Assembly: GCF_013294015.1 (NCBI RefSeq)
Contig: NZ_JABSNO010000029.1
Coordinates: 1 to 37,484, forward strand
Source: Frigoriflavimonas asaccharolytica
GTDB lineage: Bacteria > Bacteroidota > Bacteroidia > Flavobacteriales > Weeksellaceae
DNA length: 37,484 nt
Direction of reading: 5' to 3'
Below are positions 16,141 through 25,155 of the stretch, in pieces. The translations under genes and the position numbers were made by a program. Each line of letters starts with the position of its first letter. The stretch's first letter is position 1. The notes under the pieces are model-generated. The model saw nothing but the letters and a program-made list of their open reading frames with translations. It did no database searches and was not told the DNA's origin.

Positions 16141-17643
16141 TTATGCTTTAAGTTCTTCTCCTATAGAATATCTTAGAATATTTTCTTCAGAGAATTTTTC
16201 TTTTGGCAATTCGCCAAATATGGTTCCTTTGTACATGACCAGAATTCGGTCTGCAATTCCCATTATTTCTGGCATATCTGAAGATATTACCACAACACCA
16301 ACTCCTTTTTTTGCCACTTCGTTAATGAGGTTGTAAATCTCAATTTTGGCTCCTACATCTACACCTCGTGTTGGTTCATCAATAATAATAAGCTTACTAT
16401 CAATACTTAACCATTTTGCCAATGCCACTTTTTGTTGATTTCCACCAGATAAATTATTGACTACAACATCCAGACTTGGGGTTTTAATGTTCAGTTTTCC
16501 AATTAAACCAATTACATTATCATATTCTTTCTTGTTATTGATAAATCCAAGTTTGCTGGAAATTGATTTAAAACTGGTGATGCTTATATTTCGTCTTATT
16601 GAAAGTGGCAAAAACACGCCTTCTTCTTTTCTATCTTCAGATACAAATCCTATTTGATGTCTTACTGCGTCGAAAGGTGTATCGGTTTTTATTACTTTGC
16701 CATTGAGGTATAAGGTTCCAGATTTCTTTTTATCGCAACCAAAAATGAGTTTTCCGGTTTCGGTTCTTCCGCTACCTCCTAAACCTGCAATTCCAACAAC
16801 TTCACCTGGACGAACTGAAAAAGAAACATTTGTTATAAAACCATCACTTCCGTTTAAATCTTTTACTTCAAAAATAGGCGCGTCTTCAATTTTATTAGTT
16901 CTGCTTGGATATAAATCTTGCAGTTCTCGTCCTATCATTAATTTGATCAAATTATCTTTACTAATATCTTTGGTAGCAACTCCATCTTTTAGAACGGTAA
17001 CGGTATCTGCTATTTTAAATATTTCATCCAAATGATGTGAAATGTAGATGATCGACATTCCTTCACTTTTCAATCGAAGAAGGTTTGCAAATAATTTTTT
17101 GATGTCATGCGGATCAAAAACGGTTGTAGGTTCGTCTAAAATCAATACTTTGGTATCTTCAGCCAACGCTTTTGCAATTTCTACCACTTGTTTTTGAACG
17201 ATGCTTAAATTTCTAACTTTAGCAGAAGCATCAATTACAAAACCTAAAGAATCTATTAATTCTTGAGCGTCTTTTGTAATCTGTTTCCAGTTCATCCAGA
17301 ATTTACTCGCTCCTAATTTGTGCAAATAAATATTTTCAGCAACGGATAAATCATTCACTAATGATAATTCTTGATAGACCACACTAATTCCTAATACTTG
17401 ACCTTCGTGTGTATTTTTTGGGTTAATTTCTTCACCATTTAGCAAAATCTTACCGCTATCTTTTTGGTGAACTCCGCTCAGAATTTTTATTAAGGTAGAT
17501 TTTCCTGCTCCGTTTTCTCCAAGCAATGCATGAATTTCGCCATGTTTTACTTTCAGATTTACGCCTTCAAGAACAGAAACAACTCCAAAGCTTTTGCTAA
17601 TGGCACTCATTTCAACTCGGTATTCACTTTTTAAATTTTCCAT
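16141..17643 (-). CDS. RbsA-like sugar ABC transporter ATPase (two ATP-binding domains)
   Basis: 500 residues, the normal size for RbsA/MglA/XylG proteins. Domain 1: Walker A GENGAGKST, a degenerate signature (NLSIVQKQVVEIAKAL) and Walker B KVLILDEPT. Domain 2: degenerate P-loop GLGGSGRTETGK, then LSGGNQQKVALAKWL and LIIIDEPTRGVDVGAK. This asymmetry is standard for the family. It powers polyol uptake with the adjacent permease and binding protein. Gaps of 27 bp to the permease and 15 bp to the binding-protein gene suit one operon. Confidence 0.93.
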   Translation of the reverse strand: MENLKSEYRVEMSAISKSFGVVSVLEGVNLKVKHGEIHALLGENGAGKSTLIKILSGVHQKDSGKILLNGEEINPKNTHEGQVLGISVVYQELSLVNDLSVAENIYLHKLGASKFWMNWKQITKDAQELIDSLGFVIDASAKVRNLSIVQKQVVEIAKALAEDTKVLILDEPTTVFDPHDIKKLFANLLRLKSEGMSIIYISHHLDEIFKIADTVTVLKDGVATKDISKDNLIKLMIGRELQDLYPSRTNKIEDAPIFEVKDLNGSDGFITNVSFSVRPGEVVGIAGLGGSGRTETGKLIFGCDKKKSGTLYLNGKVIKTDTPFDAVRHQIGFVSEDRKEEGVFLPLSIRRNISITSFKSISSKLGFINNKKEYDNVIGLIGKLNIKTPSLDVVVNNLSGGNQQKVALAKWLSIDSKLIIIDEPTRGVDVGAKIEIYNLINEVAKKGVGVVVISSDMPEIMGIADRILVMYKGTIFGELPKEKFSEENILRYSIGEELKA

Positions 17644-17658
17644 AGTACTTTGGTTTTA

Positions 17659-18708
17659 TTAAAACAGTGCTTTTGGATTGTAATATTTTGCAGCGTTTTC
17701 TTTGGTAATTAATAAAGGTGCGGTATAAGATTTTTTTGGAAAATCTCTTTTGCCATTGATATATTGTACAGCAGCTTCCACAGAATTTATACCGATTTGC
17801 ACTGGGCTATTCATTGCGGTGCAACCATACCAATTAGTATCCATTATATATTTGATGGCTTCTTTTTGTCCATCTGCACCAGCAACAATTAAAATGTCGT
17901 TTGTTTTTCCGGCTTTTTCAATCGCTTTAATCGCTCCCAAAACACAAACATCAGATTCTGTAATCACAAGATTCACATCTGGATGTGCGACCAAAACATC
18001 TTCCATTGCTTTTTGTCCACCTGCATACGTCCAATCTGTGTAAGCTTGGGTAACTACATTTAGATTGATATAACCTAAAGTTCTTAATTGTTCTTCGGTA
18101 ATTCCTTGCAATAGTCCTTGTTTACGTGTTTTTCCAACTGGGTTTCCTGCATTTCCGCTCAATAAAGCGATGGTCATTTTTTTGGATCCGAATTTTTTAG
18201 CTGCCCATTCTCCTGCTAATTCTCCATTTGCCAAATTATTGGATTGAATGGTGGTGACGAAATCAGCTTCTGGATTGATAGAACTATCGATGATAAAAAC
18301 TGGAATCCCCGCTTTGTTTGCTAGTTTTGTAACTTCCACTAAGGCGTCTGGATCTTTTGGGTTTAATAGTAAAGCATCAACACCTTTTGTAATTAAATCT
18401 TCGCAAGCAGCAATTTGTTTACTGATGTCTCCTTGTCCATCTGCAGACAAAAAAACCATTCCGTTTGCTTCTGTAGTTTCCTTAATGCTTGTAAAAAGTG
18501 CTTGATAATAAGGCGCATCCAAAGATGGTGTGCAATATCCAATTTTCAAACCTGTCAAATCTTTGGCACTTGCAAATTTTGTAGAAGTGTTTGTAGAAGC
18601 ATTAACATCTCCTTGTACTTTGTTGTTTTTTTCTATACAACCAATTGTAGTTGCAATAATTGCCAACATTAGTAATGGCATCAACATTTTTTTTAATTGT
18701 GTTTTCAT
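17659..18708 (-). CDS. RbsB-like periplasmic sugar-binding lipoprotein
   Basis: 349 residues. Signal with lipobox IATTIGC (Cys about residue 24), so it is anchored as a lipoprotein. The rest is a Peripla_BP_4 fold: KIGYCTPSLDAPYYQALF opens the first lobe, AACEDLITKGVDALLLNPKD and SSINPEADFVTTIQSNN are typical ligand-proximal stretches. It captures the sugar or polyol for the importer. It is the second gene of the operon, 48 bp after the outer-membrane protein gene. Which polyol binds is not clear from sequence; the dehydrogenase and kinase argue for a C6 polyol. Confidence 0.9.
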   Translation of the reverse strand: MKTQLKKMLMPLLMLAIIATTIGCIEKNNKVQGDVNASTNTSTKFASAKDLTGLKIGYCTPSLDAPYYQALFTSIKETTEANGMVFLSADGQGDISKQIAACEDLITKGVDALLLNPKDPDALVEVTKLANKAGIPVFIIDSSINPEADFVTTIQSNNLANGELAGEWAAKKFGSKKMTIALLSGNAGNPVGKTRKQGLLQGITEEQLRTLGYINLNVVTQAYTDWTYAGGQKAMEDVLVAHPDVNLVITESDVCVLGAIKAIEKAGKTNDILIVAGADGQKEAIKYIMDTNWYGCTAMNSPVQIGINSVEAAVQYINGKRDFPKKSYTAPLLITKENAAKYYNPKALF

Positions 18709-18756
18709 TTTGTATGGTTTTAATGATTAATGATTAATTGAATTTTTAAAATGAGT

Positions 18757-19623
18757 TTAAAATATTGCTAAATCTACTTGTAGAACAGTTTTTTGTTTTT
18801 CAGGATTCCACATTGCAGTCACTTCCACCGGTAAAACATAGTTTCCCAATTTTACTTTTTTTGAAAGTGCAGCTCCAACATTAATAATATTTCCTTTACC
18901 TTCTGTGTAAAAAGTTTTATCCGTAACAAAAGAATAGGCGCCACCAACAAAAAGTGAAAGATTGCTATTTCCTTTTTCCCAAACTTTACTCTTAACTTCT
19001 AAATAATGGGTGTAAGAATCCTTTAAAGATCCATCTGATTGAACTTGGTAATCTCCTGATCCACCTCCTAAAATTGTGGCTAAATACAAAGAGGTATTTT
19101 TTGAAACTTGGTAACCAAAGTTTAAATCTACAAAATTATAACCTTGTCTTTTATCGTAACTCCAATAGTGCAAAACATCACCTCGTTCTTCTACCCCAGT
19201 GTAATTGTTATGAGAAACCGCTTCTACAAAAAATTTATCAGAGAAACGATACAAGGTGTACAATGAAAATTCTTTGTAAGGTGCACTTACTTGTTGTCCG
19301 CTTTTGTTCGTAACATCTGTTCCGGCAAAACCTGCACCTCCCCAAACTCCTACCGTAAATTTTTTATCACGGGTGCTATACTCTAAATTGGTAGCCAACA
19401 TTGGAGCGGGAGTTACGACAAAGCCATGCCATGTATGCATGTTTTTCAAATGAAGACCAAAAGTAAATGCTTGATAATCATCCGTAAGCGAATCACTCAT
19501 TTTTTCTTGTGCTTCAATTGAGTTTGCACTAAAAATTACTAAAAAAATTAAAGAATATTTCAGTACTACTTTTTTGAATTTAGATGCTGCAAAATTAATT
19601 TGGGTTAGTATTTCACTTTTCAT
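18757..19623 (-). CDS. Outer-membrane beta-barrel protein, putative polyol channel
   Basis: 288 residues. A long signal sequence (hydrophobic core about 20-35, cleavage near SIEAQ) is followed by alternating aromatic and polar strands (EFSLYTLYRFSDKFFVEAVS, YNFVDLNFGYQVSKN, SNLSLFVGGAYSFV) and it ends in a strand with terminal Phe (VLQVDLAIF), the usual outer-membrane assembly signal. About twelve strands are plausible. Being first in the operon, it may be a diffusion channel feeding the ABC importer in place of a SusCD pair; this is inference. Some resemblance to Tsx-like or other small porins cannot be excluded. Confidence 0.72.
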   Translation of the reverse strand: MKSEILTQINFAASKFKKVVLKYSLIFLVIFSANSIEAQEKMSDSLTDDYQAFTFGLHLKNMHTWHGFVVTPAPMLATNLEYSTRDKKFTVGVWGGAGFAGTDVTNKSGQQVSAPYKEFSLYTLYRFSDKFFVEAVSHNNYTGVEERGDVLHYWSYDKRQGYNFVDLNFGYQVSKNTSLYLATILGGGSGDYQVQSDGSLKDSYTHYLEVKSKVWEKGNSNLSLFVGGAYSFVTDKTFYTEGKGNIINVGAALSKKVKLGNYVLPVEVTAMWNPEKQKTVLQVDLAIF

Positions 19624-19665
19624 AATTAGGTTGTAATTAGCATGATTCTTTAGTTTGTTTTTAAT

Positions 19666-19722
19666 AAACGTACATTTAACGTTTGATTAATCCAAATATA
19701 CTATTATATTCAACATAACAAA
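19666..19722 (-). promoter_or_regulatory. Promoter and operator-like site of the polyol importer operon
   Basis: On the minus strand: -33 TTTG (19722-19719), an 18-bp spacer, -7 TATATTTG (19700-19693), 8 bp, then the near-palindrome AAACGTTAAATGTACGTTT (19684-19666). A regulator bound there would sit over the start of transcription. A similar 19-mer lies at nearly the same place behind the -7 box at 11069. The rest of the 19624-19935 gap is AT-rich with no gene seen. Confidence 0.6.
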
Positions 19723-19935
19723 GTTTTATTCAACAAAAATTCAATTATTTTCACACATAATTAAGATTAATCTTCTCAAACACTTATTATTAGAGGGAAA
19801 TATAAAAATATTTAATTGCGTAATATTTACGTTTTTAAATTAAAATAGCTAAAATAACCTTTAGATTTTGAATAAAATCCATCAATTTCTTTATTTTAAT
19901 TCCCGAAAAAGTGTTTCTAAACTCATTTTTTTTAA

Positions 19936-20463
19936 CAAAAAGCATTAAATGTAGGCGATAAAGCACCAAATTTTAGTTTAAAAAATGCGCTGGATCAATC
20001 AGTTGGTTTATACGACGAGCTGAAAAATGGTCCGGTAGTTTTAACTTGGTATCGCGGTGGTTGGTGTCCGTATTGCAATATTACTTTGCATGCACTGCAA
20101 GAAATAATTCCGGAAATTAAATCACAAAATGCCACTTTGATCGCTTTAACACCAGAATTACCAGATAATTCTCTAAGCACTTCAGAAAAAAACCAATTGG
20201 AATTTGATGTCTTAAGTGATGTACATAATACGATTGGAAAAGAATTTGGCGTGGTATATTCTTTAACTGAAGAGGTTGCAGCATCGTACAATGCCGGTTT
20301 TGATTTGAATAAATTTAATGGAGATACGAGCAATGAATTGCCATTGGCAGCAACTTACGTGATAGATACAAACGGAGTCATTCAATATGCATTTTTAGAT
20401 GCAGATTATACCGTTCGTGCAGAACCACAAGCAATTTTGGCCGCTCTAAAAAATCTGAAATAA
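19936..20463 (+). pseudogene. AhpC/TSA-type peroxiredoxin lacking its start (5'-broken)
   Basis: The frame is open from just after TAA 19933-19935 to 20463 (175 residues). It begins KALNVGDKAPNFSLKNAL and has the redox centre WYRGGWCPYC, then a normal thioredoxin-like fold to the end (PLAATYVIDTNGVIQYAFLD). Family members have about 40-50 more residues before KVGDKAP. Here there is no ATG, GTG or TTG between the upstream stop and the catalytic cysteines; the first ATG (20086) lies after them. A short stretch in another frame upstream (IPEKVFLNSFF) resembles the missing part, so a frameshift or small deletion is likely. If intact in the cell, it would reduce peroxides in the cytosol. Confidence 0.7.
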
Positions 20464-20581
20464 AATAGAAATTCAAAGTTGGAAAATTCTGGCGTAAAAA
20501 AAATTATATATCAAATTTGAAGACTTTGAAATTTCATTTATAAATTTGAATTAGATTATCTGTTGATTCAATTATAAAATA

Positions 20582-20631
20582 AAAAAATTCCCAACGAAAC
20601 TTGTAAATCTCAAGTCCGTTGGGAATTTTTT
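20582..20631. terminator. Bidirectional terminator between peroxiredoxin and hcp
   Basis: A-rich arm AAAAAATTCCCAACG (20582-20596) is complementary to CGTTGGGAATTTTTT (20617-20631). The A and T tracts on both sides make it work in both directions, as expected between convergent genes. Confidence 0.85.
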
Positions 20632-20669
20632 AGATTAAATTAACCTTGAATTAATAAGAATTTTAATCC

Positions 20670-21077
20670 TTATTTTCCTGGCCAAATTCCTTCATAAGCT
20701 GATGTGCCATAGTCAATTTGCTCTGCGCTTACCACGAAAGAAATCAACATATTGTCTTGGTCAATCGCATCAAATGCTACTTCGTGCTGGATTACGTAAC
20801 CGTTGTTCCATTTTAAAGTAATCAAAGTTCCTTCTTCGTGAGATTTATTGAAAGTAATTTCACCCGTTGTTGGTTTGTATTTTCCGTTCAATAGACTTTC
20901 TAATACGTGAGCATCTTCTGTTGCTTCGATCGTGATTTTAATTAAAGCATTACTTGGATCTGATGCTACACGACCAGAAACGTCTGTAGATCTTGATACG
21001 CTGTAATTTACTTTTAACACTTTTTGTTCTGATCCTCCGTTGAATTTCAAAACACCTCTTGAATTGTTAGCTGCCAT
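20670..21077 (-). CDS. tssD: Hcp/TssD, T6SS tube protein (Bacteroidota type)
   Basis: 135 residues, matching T6SSiii Hcp proteins in length and all-beta character. Recognisable features include the VLKVNYSVSRSTDVSGRVAS segment near residue 22, then IKITIEATEDAHVLESLL and the end GTSAYEGIWPGK. Hexamers of Hcp stack into the needle tube inside the contractile sheath and carry effectors. The gene is read away from the tssF cluster and has its own promoter, which suits a product needed in large amounts. The 3' hairpin at 20582-20631 ends it. Confidence 0.87.
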   Translation of the reverse strand: MAANNSRGVLKFNGGSEQKVLKVNYSVSRSTDVSGRVASDPSNALIKITIEATEDAHVLESLLNGKYKPTTGEITFNKSHEEGTLITLKWNNGYVIQHEVAFDAIDQDNMLISFVVSAEQIDYGTSAYEGIWPGK

Positions 21078-21127
21078 AATTTAAATTTTTTGTTTGTTAG
21101 TTAAATTGTTTATCACATTTGATATTT

Positions 21128-21176
21128 CAAAGGTAGAAACTCTTTCGCAGATTCTTTGTAGTAGTTCTACTACAAA
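21128..21176. promoter_or_regulatory. hcp promoter with perfect inverted repeat near -41
   Basis: On the minus strand a perfect -7 box TACCTTTG (21135-21128) precedes hcp, without a -33 TTTG at the usual distance. Centred 34 bp further upstream is a perfect inverted repeat: TTTGTAGTAG (21155-21164) and its exact complement (21167-21176) around TT. This placement resembles an activator site at about -41. The same site could serve the tssF cluster on the other side. A LuxR-type regulator encoded in the cluster is the nearest candidate. Confidence 0.6.
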
Positions 21177-21191
21177 ATTGAAAATAAATTT

Positions 21192-21251
21192 TATGTTGAG
21201 CTATTCTAAACGCAAAAAAGTTCTTTCAAAAATTCTTTTCAACTCAACATA
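21192..21251. repeat. Inverted repeat TATGTTGAG/CTCAACATA in the tssF leader
   Basis: Perfect 9-bp arms at 21192-21200 and 21243-21251, 42 bp apart, in the region between hcp and tssF. It could form a leader hairpin or be a spaced operator. No T-tract follows. Confidence 0.3.
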
Positions 21252-21381
21252 CTACTATTCAATTCATTTGATTTTTAAAAATTAACATTTAGTTTAAATT
21301 ATAATTTGTAATTTTATTTTTTGTGAATTTGAGCAAAATACTGCGTCAAGTCATCAATAAATATTGAAATTTTCAAAGATT

Positions 21382-23259
21382 ATGAATTTAAATCAGCAAA
21401 CATATTCAAAGGAAGCAATAAAAGCTAGAATGTTGCAGAGTGCAACCAAATTATGGGGTTTAAAAAACATTCAATCTTTGGATCCTTTTGTAAAATTACT
21501 TTTTGATGCTTTCAGCACGGAAATTTTCAAAGCTAATAATGAGATACAATCTATTAATGGTAGAATTTTAGAAAAATTATCGCGTTTATTAACACCTACA
21601 AAGTATGCACACCCAAATCCTGCCCACGCAGTTGCATATTCTTTTCCAGAGGAGGAAGATTTGGAAATTATGATGGAACATTCGGAATTTTTCCTGAAAA
21701 AACAACTTAATTCTCTCAAAAAAAATCAATCTGATAAGCAGTTAGAAATTTCTTTCACACCTGTAGATAGTGTAGAATTAATAAAAGCCCAAACCTCAAT
21801 TATGATTGTGGGAAATACGGTATACAATGTGGATGAACAGCTTAATAAAATCCCCATTATCCGTTTAAATCCAAATGTTGAAAATTACAGAACTATTAAG
21901 CTTGGTATAGACATCAGCGAATATACTTCCGAAAAATTCCCTACTAAGATTTCCCTTTTTTGTTCTAATCCTACTTATGAAAATTTAGATTTTGTATACA
22001 GACTTTTGCCTTATGTAAAAGTATCTCATAACGATATCCCATTAAAAGTAAGCTCTGGACTTACCTACATTGAAGATATAAAAACGGAGGGATTTGAAAA
22101 AATGTTCGAAGAACAATCTATAAAACATAAGATTAAAAATGACATTAAAAGTACTTATAAAGACAAATTTATAGAAATTAATGGCATATCTCCTTCTATG
22201 TATAAAAAAATAGAAAAAGGTTTGCCTGCTGATTTGGAAGATGGAAATTCTGCTTGGGAACAGTATAGAGAAAAGAAAATTCTTTGGCTGAAATTTGAAT
22301 TTCCACCTCAATTTACCGCAGAAATTTTAGAGAATTTTCTTTTTGTTTTAAATGCATTTCCAATATACAATCGCAACTGGAAAAAAACGGAATATGCACT
22401 GGATATTATGGGAAACAATATCCCTTTGGAAACTGCAGAAGAAGAATTTTTCTTATATGTAGATGAAGTGATTGCAGGCACAGGAAAAAAATATGCCGAA
22501 ATTCCTTTTACACCATCTGGAGAGATGCAAAACGACTTGTACACCTTGAGAAAAGGTGGAATGGAAAGATTTACAAATCGTAATGCTACCGATTTGATGG
22601 CGCATGTGATGGAATTATTACGAGATGAGGTCGCTGCATTTTCTATAATTAATAGAGATAAAGTAAAAGATGTTTTTGGAGAAATTTCTGAAAAGATGAA
22701 AGGCCTCATGAAAAAAGTGGAAATCGCTAATAAAGAATTGCGGGAAGATGTTAACTATGTAATTATAGAACCGCTAGAAAGTTCTGCGCATACTTATGCT
22801 TCTTTCTGGGTTTCGCATTGTGAATTAGGAAATAGCATCCGACCTGGAACAGAATTAAATTCTCAAAAAAAATCGCAAAAAATAAGTTTGCTTACAGAAT
22901 CTACTGGTGGAGCCGAAGAACAAAAACAATCTGATACAATACTAGCCTATAAATATGCGCTTACTACGAAAGACAAAATAATTTCTGTAGAAGATGTGAA
23001 AAACTATTGTAAAATGACATTGAAAGATTCTCTGAAAAGCATTGATGTGAGCAGAGGAACAATGATTAGCGATAAACCGCGCGAAGGATTTATTCGCACC
23101 GTGGATATAGAAATCGTCATTCAAGATTACTCTTTTCTAGGTAGCAAGTATTGGAATAATATGGCAATTATTATCAAAAACAATATAAAACTTAAAGCCA
23201 TTGATGGAATTGTATATCGTTTAAATATTATTGAAGATGCAAGTCTTCTAGAAGCTTAG
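21382..23259 (+). CDS. tssF: TssF, T6SS baseplate subunit
   Basis: 625 residues from ATG 21382; a TTG 18 bp upstream in frame is less likely. It begins YSKEAIKARMLQSATKLWGL, then FDAFSTEIFKANNEIQSING and LEKLSRLLTP, the conserved N-terminal region of Bacteroidota TssF. The C-terminal part (FIRTVDIEIVIQDYSFLGSK) also fits. TssF with TssG and TssK makes the baseplate wedge that attaches to the membrane complex and starts tube and sheath assembly. It is the first gene of the rightward cluster, 12 bp before tssG. Confidence 0.88.
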   Translation: MNLNQQTYSKEAIKARMLQSATKLWGLKNIQSLDPFVKLLFDAFSTEIFKANNEIQSINGRILEKLSRLLTPTKYAHPNPAHAVAYSFPEEEDLEIMMEHSEFFLKKQLNSLKKNQSDKQLEISFTPVDSVELIKAQTSIMIVGNTVYNVDEQLNKIPIIRLNPNVENYRTIKLGIDISEYTSEKFPTKISLFCSNPTYENLDFVYRLLPYVKVSHNDIPLKVSSGLTYIEDIKTEGFEKMFEEQSIKHKIKNDIKSTYKDKFIEINGISPSMYKKIEKGLPADLEDGNSAWEQYREKKILWLKFEFPPQFTAEILENFLFVLNAFPIYNRNWKKTEYALDIMGNNIPLETAEEEFFLYVDEVIAGTGKKYAEIPFTPSGEMQNDLYTLRKGGMERFTNRNATDLMAHVMELLRDEVAAFSIINRDKVKDVFGEISEKMKGLMKKVEIANKELREDVNYVIIEPLESSAHTYASFWVSHCELGNSIRPGTELNSQKKSQKISLLTESTGGAEEQKQSDTILAYKYALTTKDKIISVEDVKNYCKMTLKDSLKSIDVSRGTMISDKPREGFIRTVDIEIVIQDYSFLGSKYWNNMAIIIKNNIKLKAIDGIVYRLNIIEDASLLEA

Positions 23260-23271
23260 AATAAAAGATTC

Positions 23272-24216
23272 ATGCAGAAAAATACTACTCATTTATCAAA
23301 ATTAGATTATAATACACTTGGAACAGATTTTAAGGTGGAAGCAATTGCTGCCAATTTGCTAAAATATTATAACGCAGATACCAGTATATTCATCAAAAGA
23401 ATAGGGTTGAATGATCGTCCTTATTTGAAGGATTTAAGAAAAATGTACCACAGCAATTTTGGTCTAGACGAAGAAACCATCATCATGGAAAGTTATAGAG
23501 AAAGTCTCTACGATTATCTACCAGAAGGTTTGTTTCACCCACCAACATTGGGAAATTTCAATAGAGGAGTTGAAAATGTAGTCAACGAAATAAAACATCA
23601 AAAAGAGGTAGAAAATAATGCACGTAATTTCTTTCAACCTTTTGAGCTAGAAGTCTTTAATACAGAAGTTACCACACTTTTGAAAGAGTCGGAATATTCT
23701 ATCGCAGATCCTTCTAATATTTTAATAGACACTTTAGCAGAAATTTGGCCGCTCATCAATGAAGTTGATGAAAAAAATGCTAAAATTCTAATTTACATCT
23801 TACCTTTTTTACATGAAATAAAAGGGAATGTGAAAATGATAGAAGATTTCATTGGTGCTTTTTTAGATTTACCAGTTTCCATCACTTTTGAGCCAAATAC
23901 CATAGATTCTTATGATGATATAGATAATTCTACCGTATTGGGAAATGCAAAATTAGGAATTACTTTAATACCAAATGGCAAACACATGGATGGAGAAAGG
24001 AATTGGAAAATAAATATTGGCCCAGTTCCTTACGCAGATATTTATAAATTTATTCCCGGTCATGCTTTCCGAAAATTACTTCTGAAAATTTACGATTATC
24101 TATTCCCAATTTCTGTGAAAATTTTTGAAGAATTTATTACAGAAAAAAATAATCATTCTTTTCAACTAAATAAAACTGAAAATACAAGCCGACTTAACTA
24201 CTCCACATTCATATAA
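23272..24216 (+). CDS. tssG: TssG-like T6SS baseplate subunit
   Basis: 314 residues, in the range for TssG. It has little in common with proteobacterial TssG in short motifs, but its position straight after tssF and segments such as SIFIKRIGLNDRPYLKDL and HAFRKLLLKIYDYLFPI fit the T6SSiii version. A soluble protein with no signal peptide or membrane helix; it pairs with TssF in the baseplate. Followed by tssN after 30 bp. Confidence 0.8.
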   Translation: MQKNTTHLSKLDYNTLGTDFKVEAIAANLLKYYNADTSIFIKRIGLNDRPYLKDLRKMYHSNFGLDEETIIMESYRESLYDYLPEGLFHPPTLGNFNRGVENVVNEIKHQKEVENNARNFFQPFELEVFNTEVTTLLKESEYSIADPSNILIDTLAEIWPLINEVDEKNAKILIYILPFLHEIKGNVKMIEDFIGAFLDLPVSITFEPNTIDSYDDIDNSTVLGNAKLGITLIPNGKHMDGERNWKINIGPVPYADIYKFIPGHAFRKLLLKIYDYLFPISVKIFEEFITEKNNHSFQLNKTENTSRLNYSTFI

Positions 24217-24246
24217 TTTAATTATATTTAACAAAAAATAAAAACA

Positions 24247-25149
24247 ATGGACTTAGGTTCTATTAAAGGAATTTTCCTTCGATATTTATTGATGCCAATT
24301 TTCGCATTTATTATGATTTACATAATGACGGCAATACGCAAAGGTAAACCAGATATAAAGATAAAAACCATCATCATCTATGTTTTGCTAAATTCATTAG
24401 CATTTATGCTGCTTGGCGTTTTAGGCGTTTCAGGAAATCTCTTTAGTCCATATTGGTATCTTTTCAGCATGTTTATATGTTTGGGATTGGGAATTTTGCA
24501 CGTAAATCTTTTGCATCATTATTTCAGAAAACATTTTGATATCATGTGGAAAGCCATTCTATTTGATTTTGTACTCAGTATCACTTGTCTTTTAGTTGGT
24601 GGTTATCTTTTTTCATTTGTCTTCAATTTCGTTGGTAAAGGTTTGGGGAATGAATATATGGCAGCAACAAGCTTACTTATTTTCATTGTACCGTTGGTTT
24701 TTTATTATACCTATATTCAATTTATCAGCATTCCGTTTGATATCTACAAAACTTGGCAATTTGATCCAGAACAAAAAGCCTACAATTTTAAAGGGGTAGA
24801 TTTTGATCAATTGATGGTTCTTAATGTAGAATTGAGCAAGATTGTAGACGATCAGCAACGATTTAATATAAAAGCCAAAACATTGCCTACAGAAATTACT
24901 TTTGGAGAATGGTTTTTCCGCGTAGTAGATGATTACAATTTCAAAAATTCCAATTCCAAAATTGAATTATTTGATGAGACTGGCAAAGCTTATTACTGGA
25001 TATTCTATGTGAAAAAATCTTTTTTCAGCATGAGAAAATATATCGATTTTGAACAAGATATTATTAGTAATAAATTGACAGAAAACGAATACGTAATCTG
25101 CAAAAGAGTAATACACAACAAAGAAGAAGGTCACGCATTTAATAAATAA
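24247..25149 (+). CDS. tssN: TssN, Bacteroidota-specific T6SS inner-membrane protein
   Basis: 300 residues. About five membrane helices (roughly 10-28, 43-62, 68-87, 103-128, 140-160) followed by a cytosolic C-terminal domain of about 130 residues (WQFDPEQKAYNFKGVDFDQL onward). T6SSiii lacks the TssJLM complex and uses TssN, O, P, Q and R instead; TssN is the polytopic component that contacts the baseplate. Position between tssG and tssK supports the call. The gene is 6 bp before tssK. Confidence 0.83.
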   Translation: MDLGSIKGIFLRYLLMPIFAFIMIYIMTAIRKGKPDIKIKTIIIYVLLNSLAFMLLGVLGVSGNLFSPYWYLFSMFICLGLGILHVNLLHHYFRKHFDIMWKAILFDFVLSITCLLVGGYLFSFVFNFVGKGLGNEYMAATSLLIFIVPLVFYYTYIQFISIPFDIYKTWQFDPEQKAYNFKGVDFDQLMVLNVELSKIVDDQQRFNIKAKTLPTEITFGEWFFRVVDDYNFKNSNSKIELFDETGKAYYWIFYVKKSFFSMRKYIDFEQDIISNKLTENEYVICKRVIHNKEEGHAFNK

Positions 25150-25155
25150 AACACT

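Noticed and set aside
20086-20463. A 125-residue gene starting at ATG 20086
   Set aside because: It begins after the catalytic CPYC of a peroxiredoxin whose frame is open from 19936; the ATG is an internal Met, so it is only part of the broken gene.
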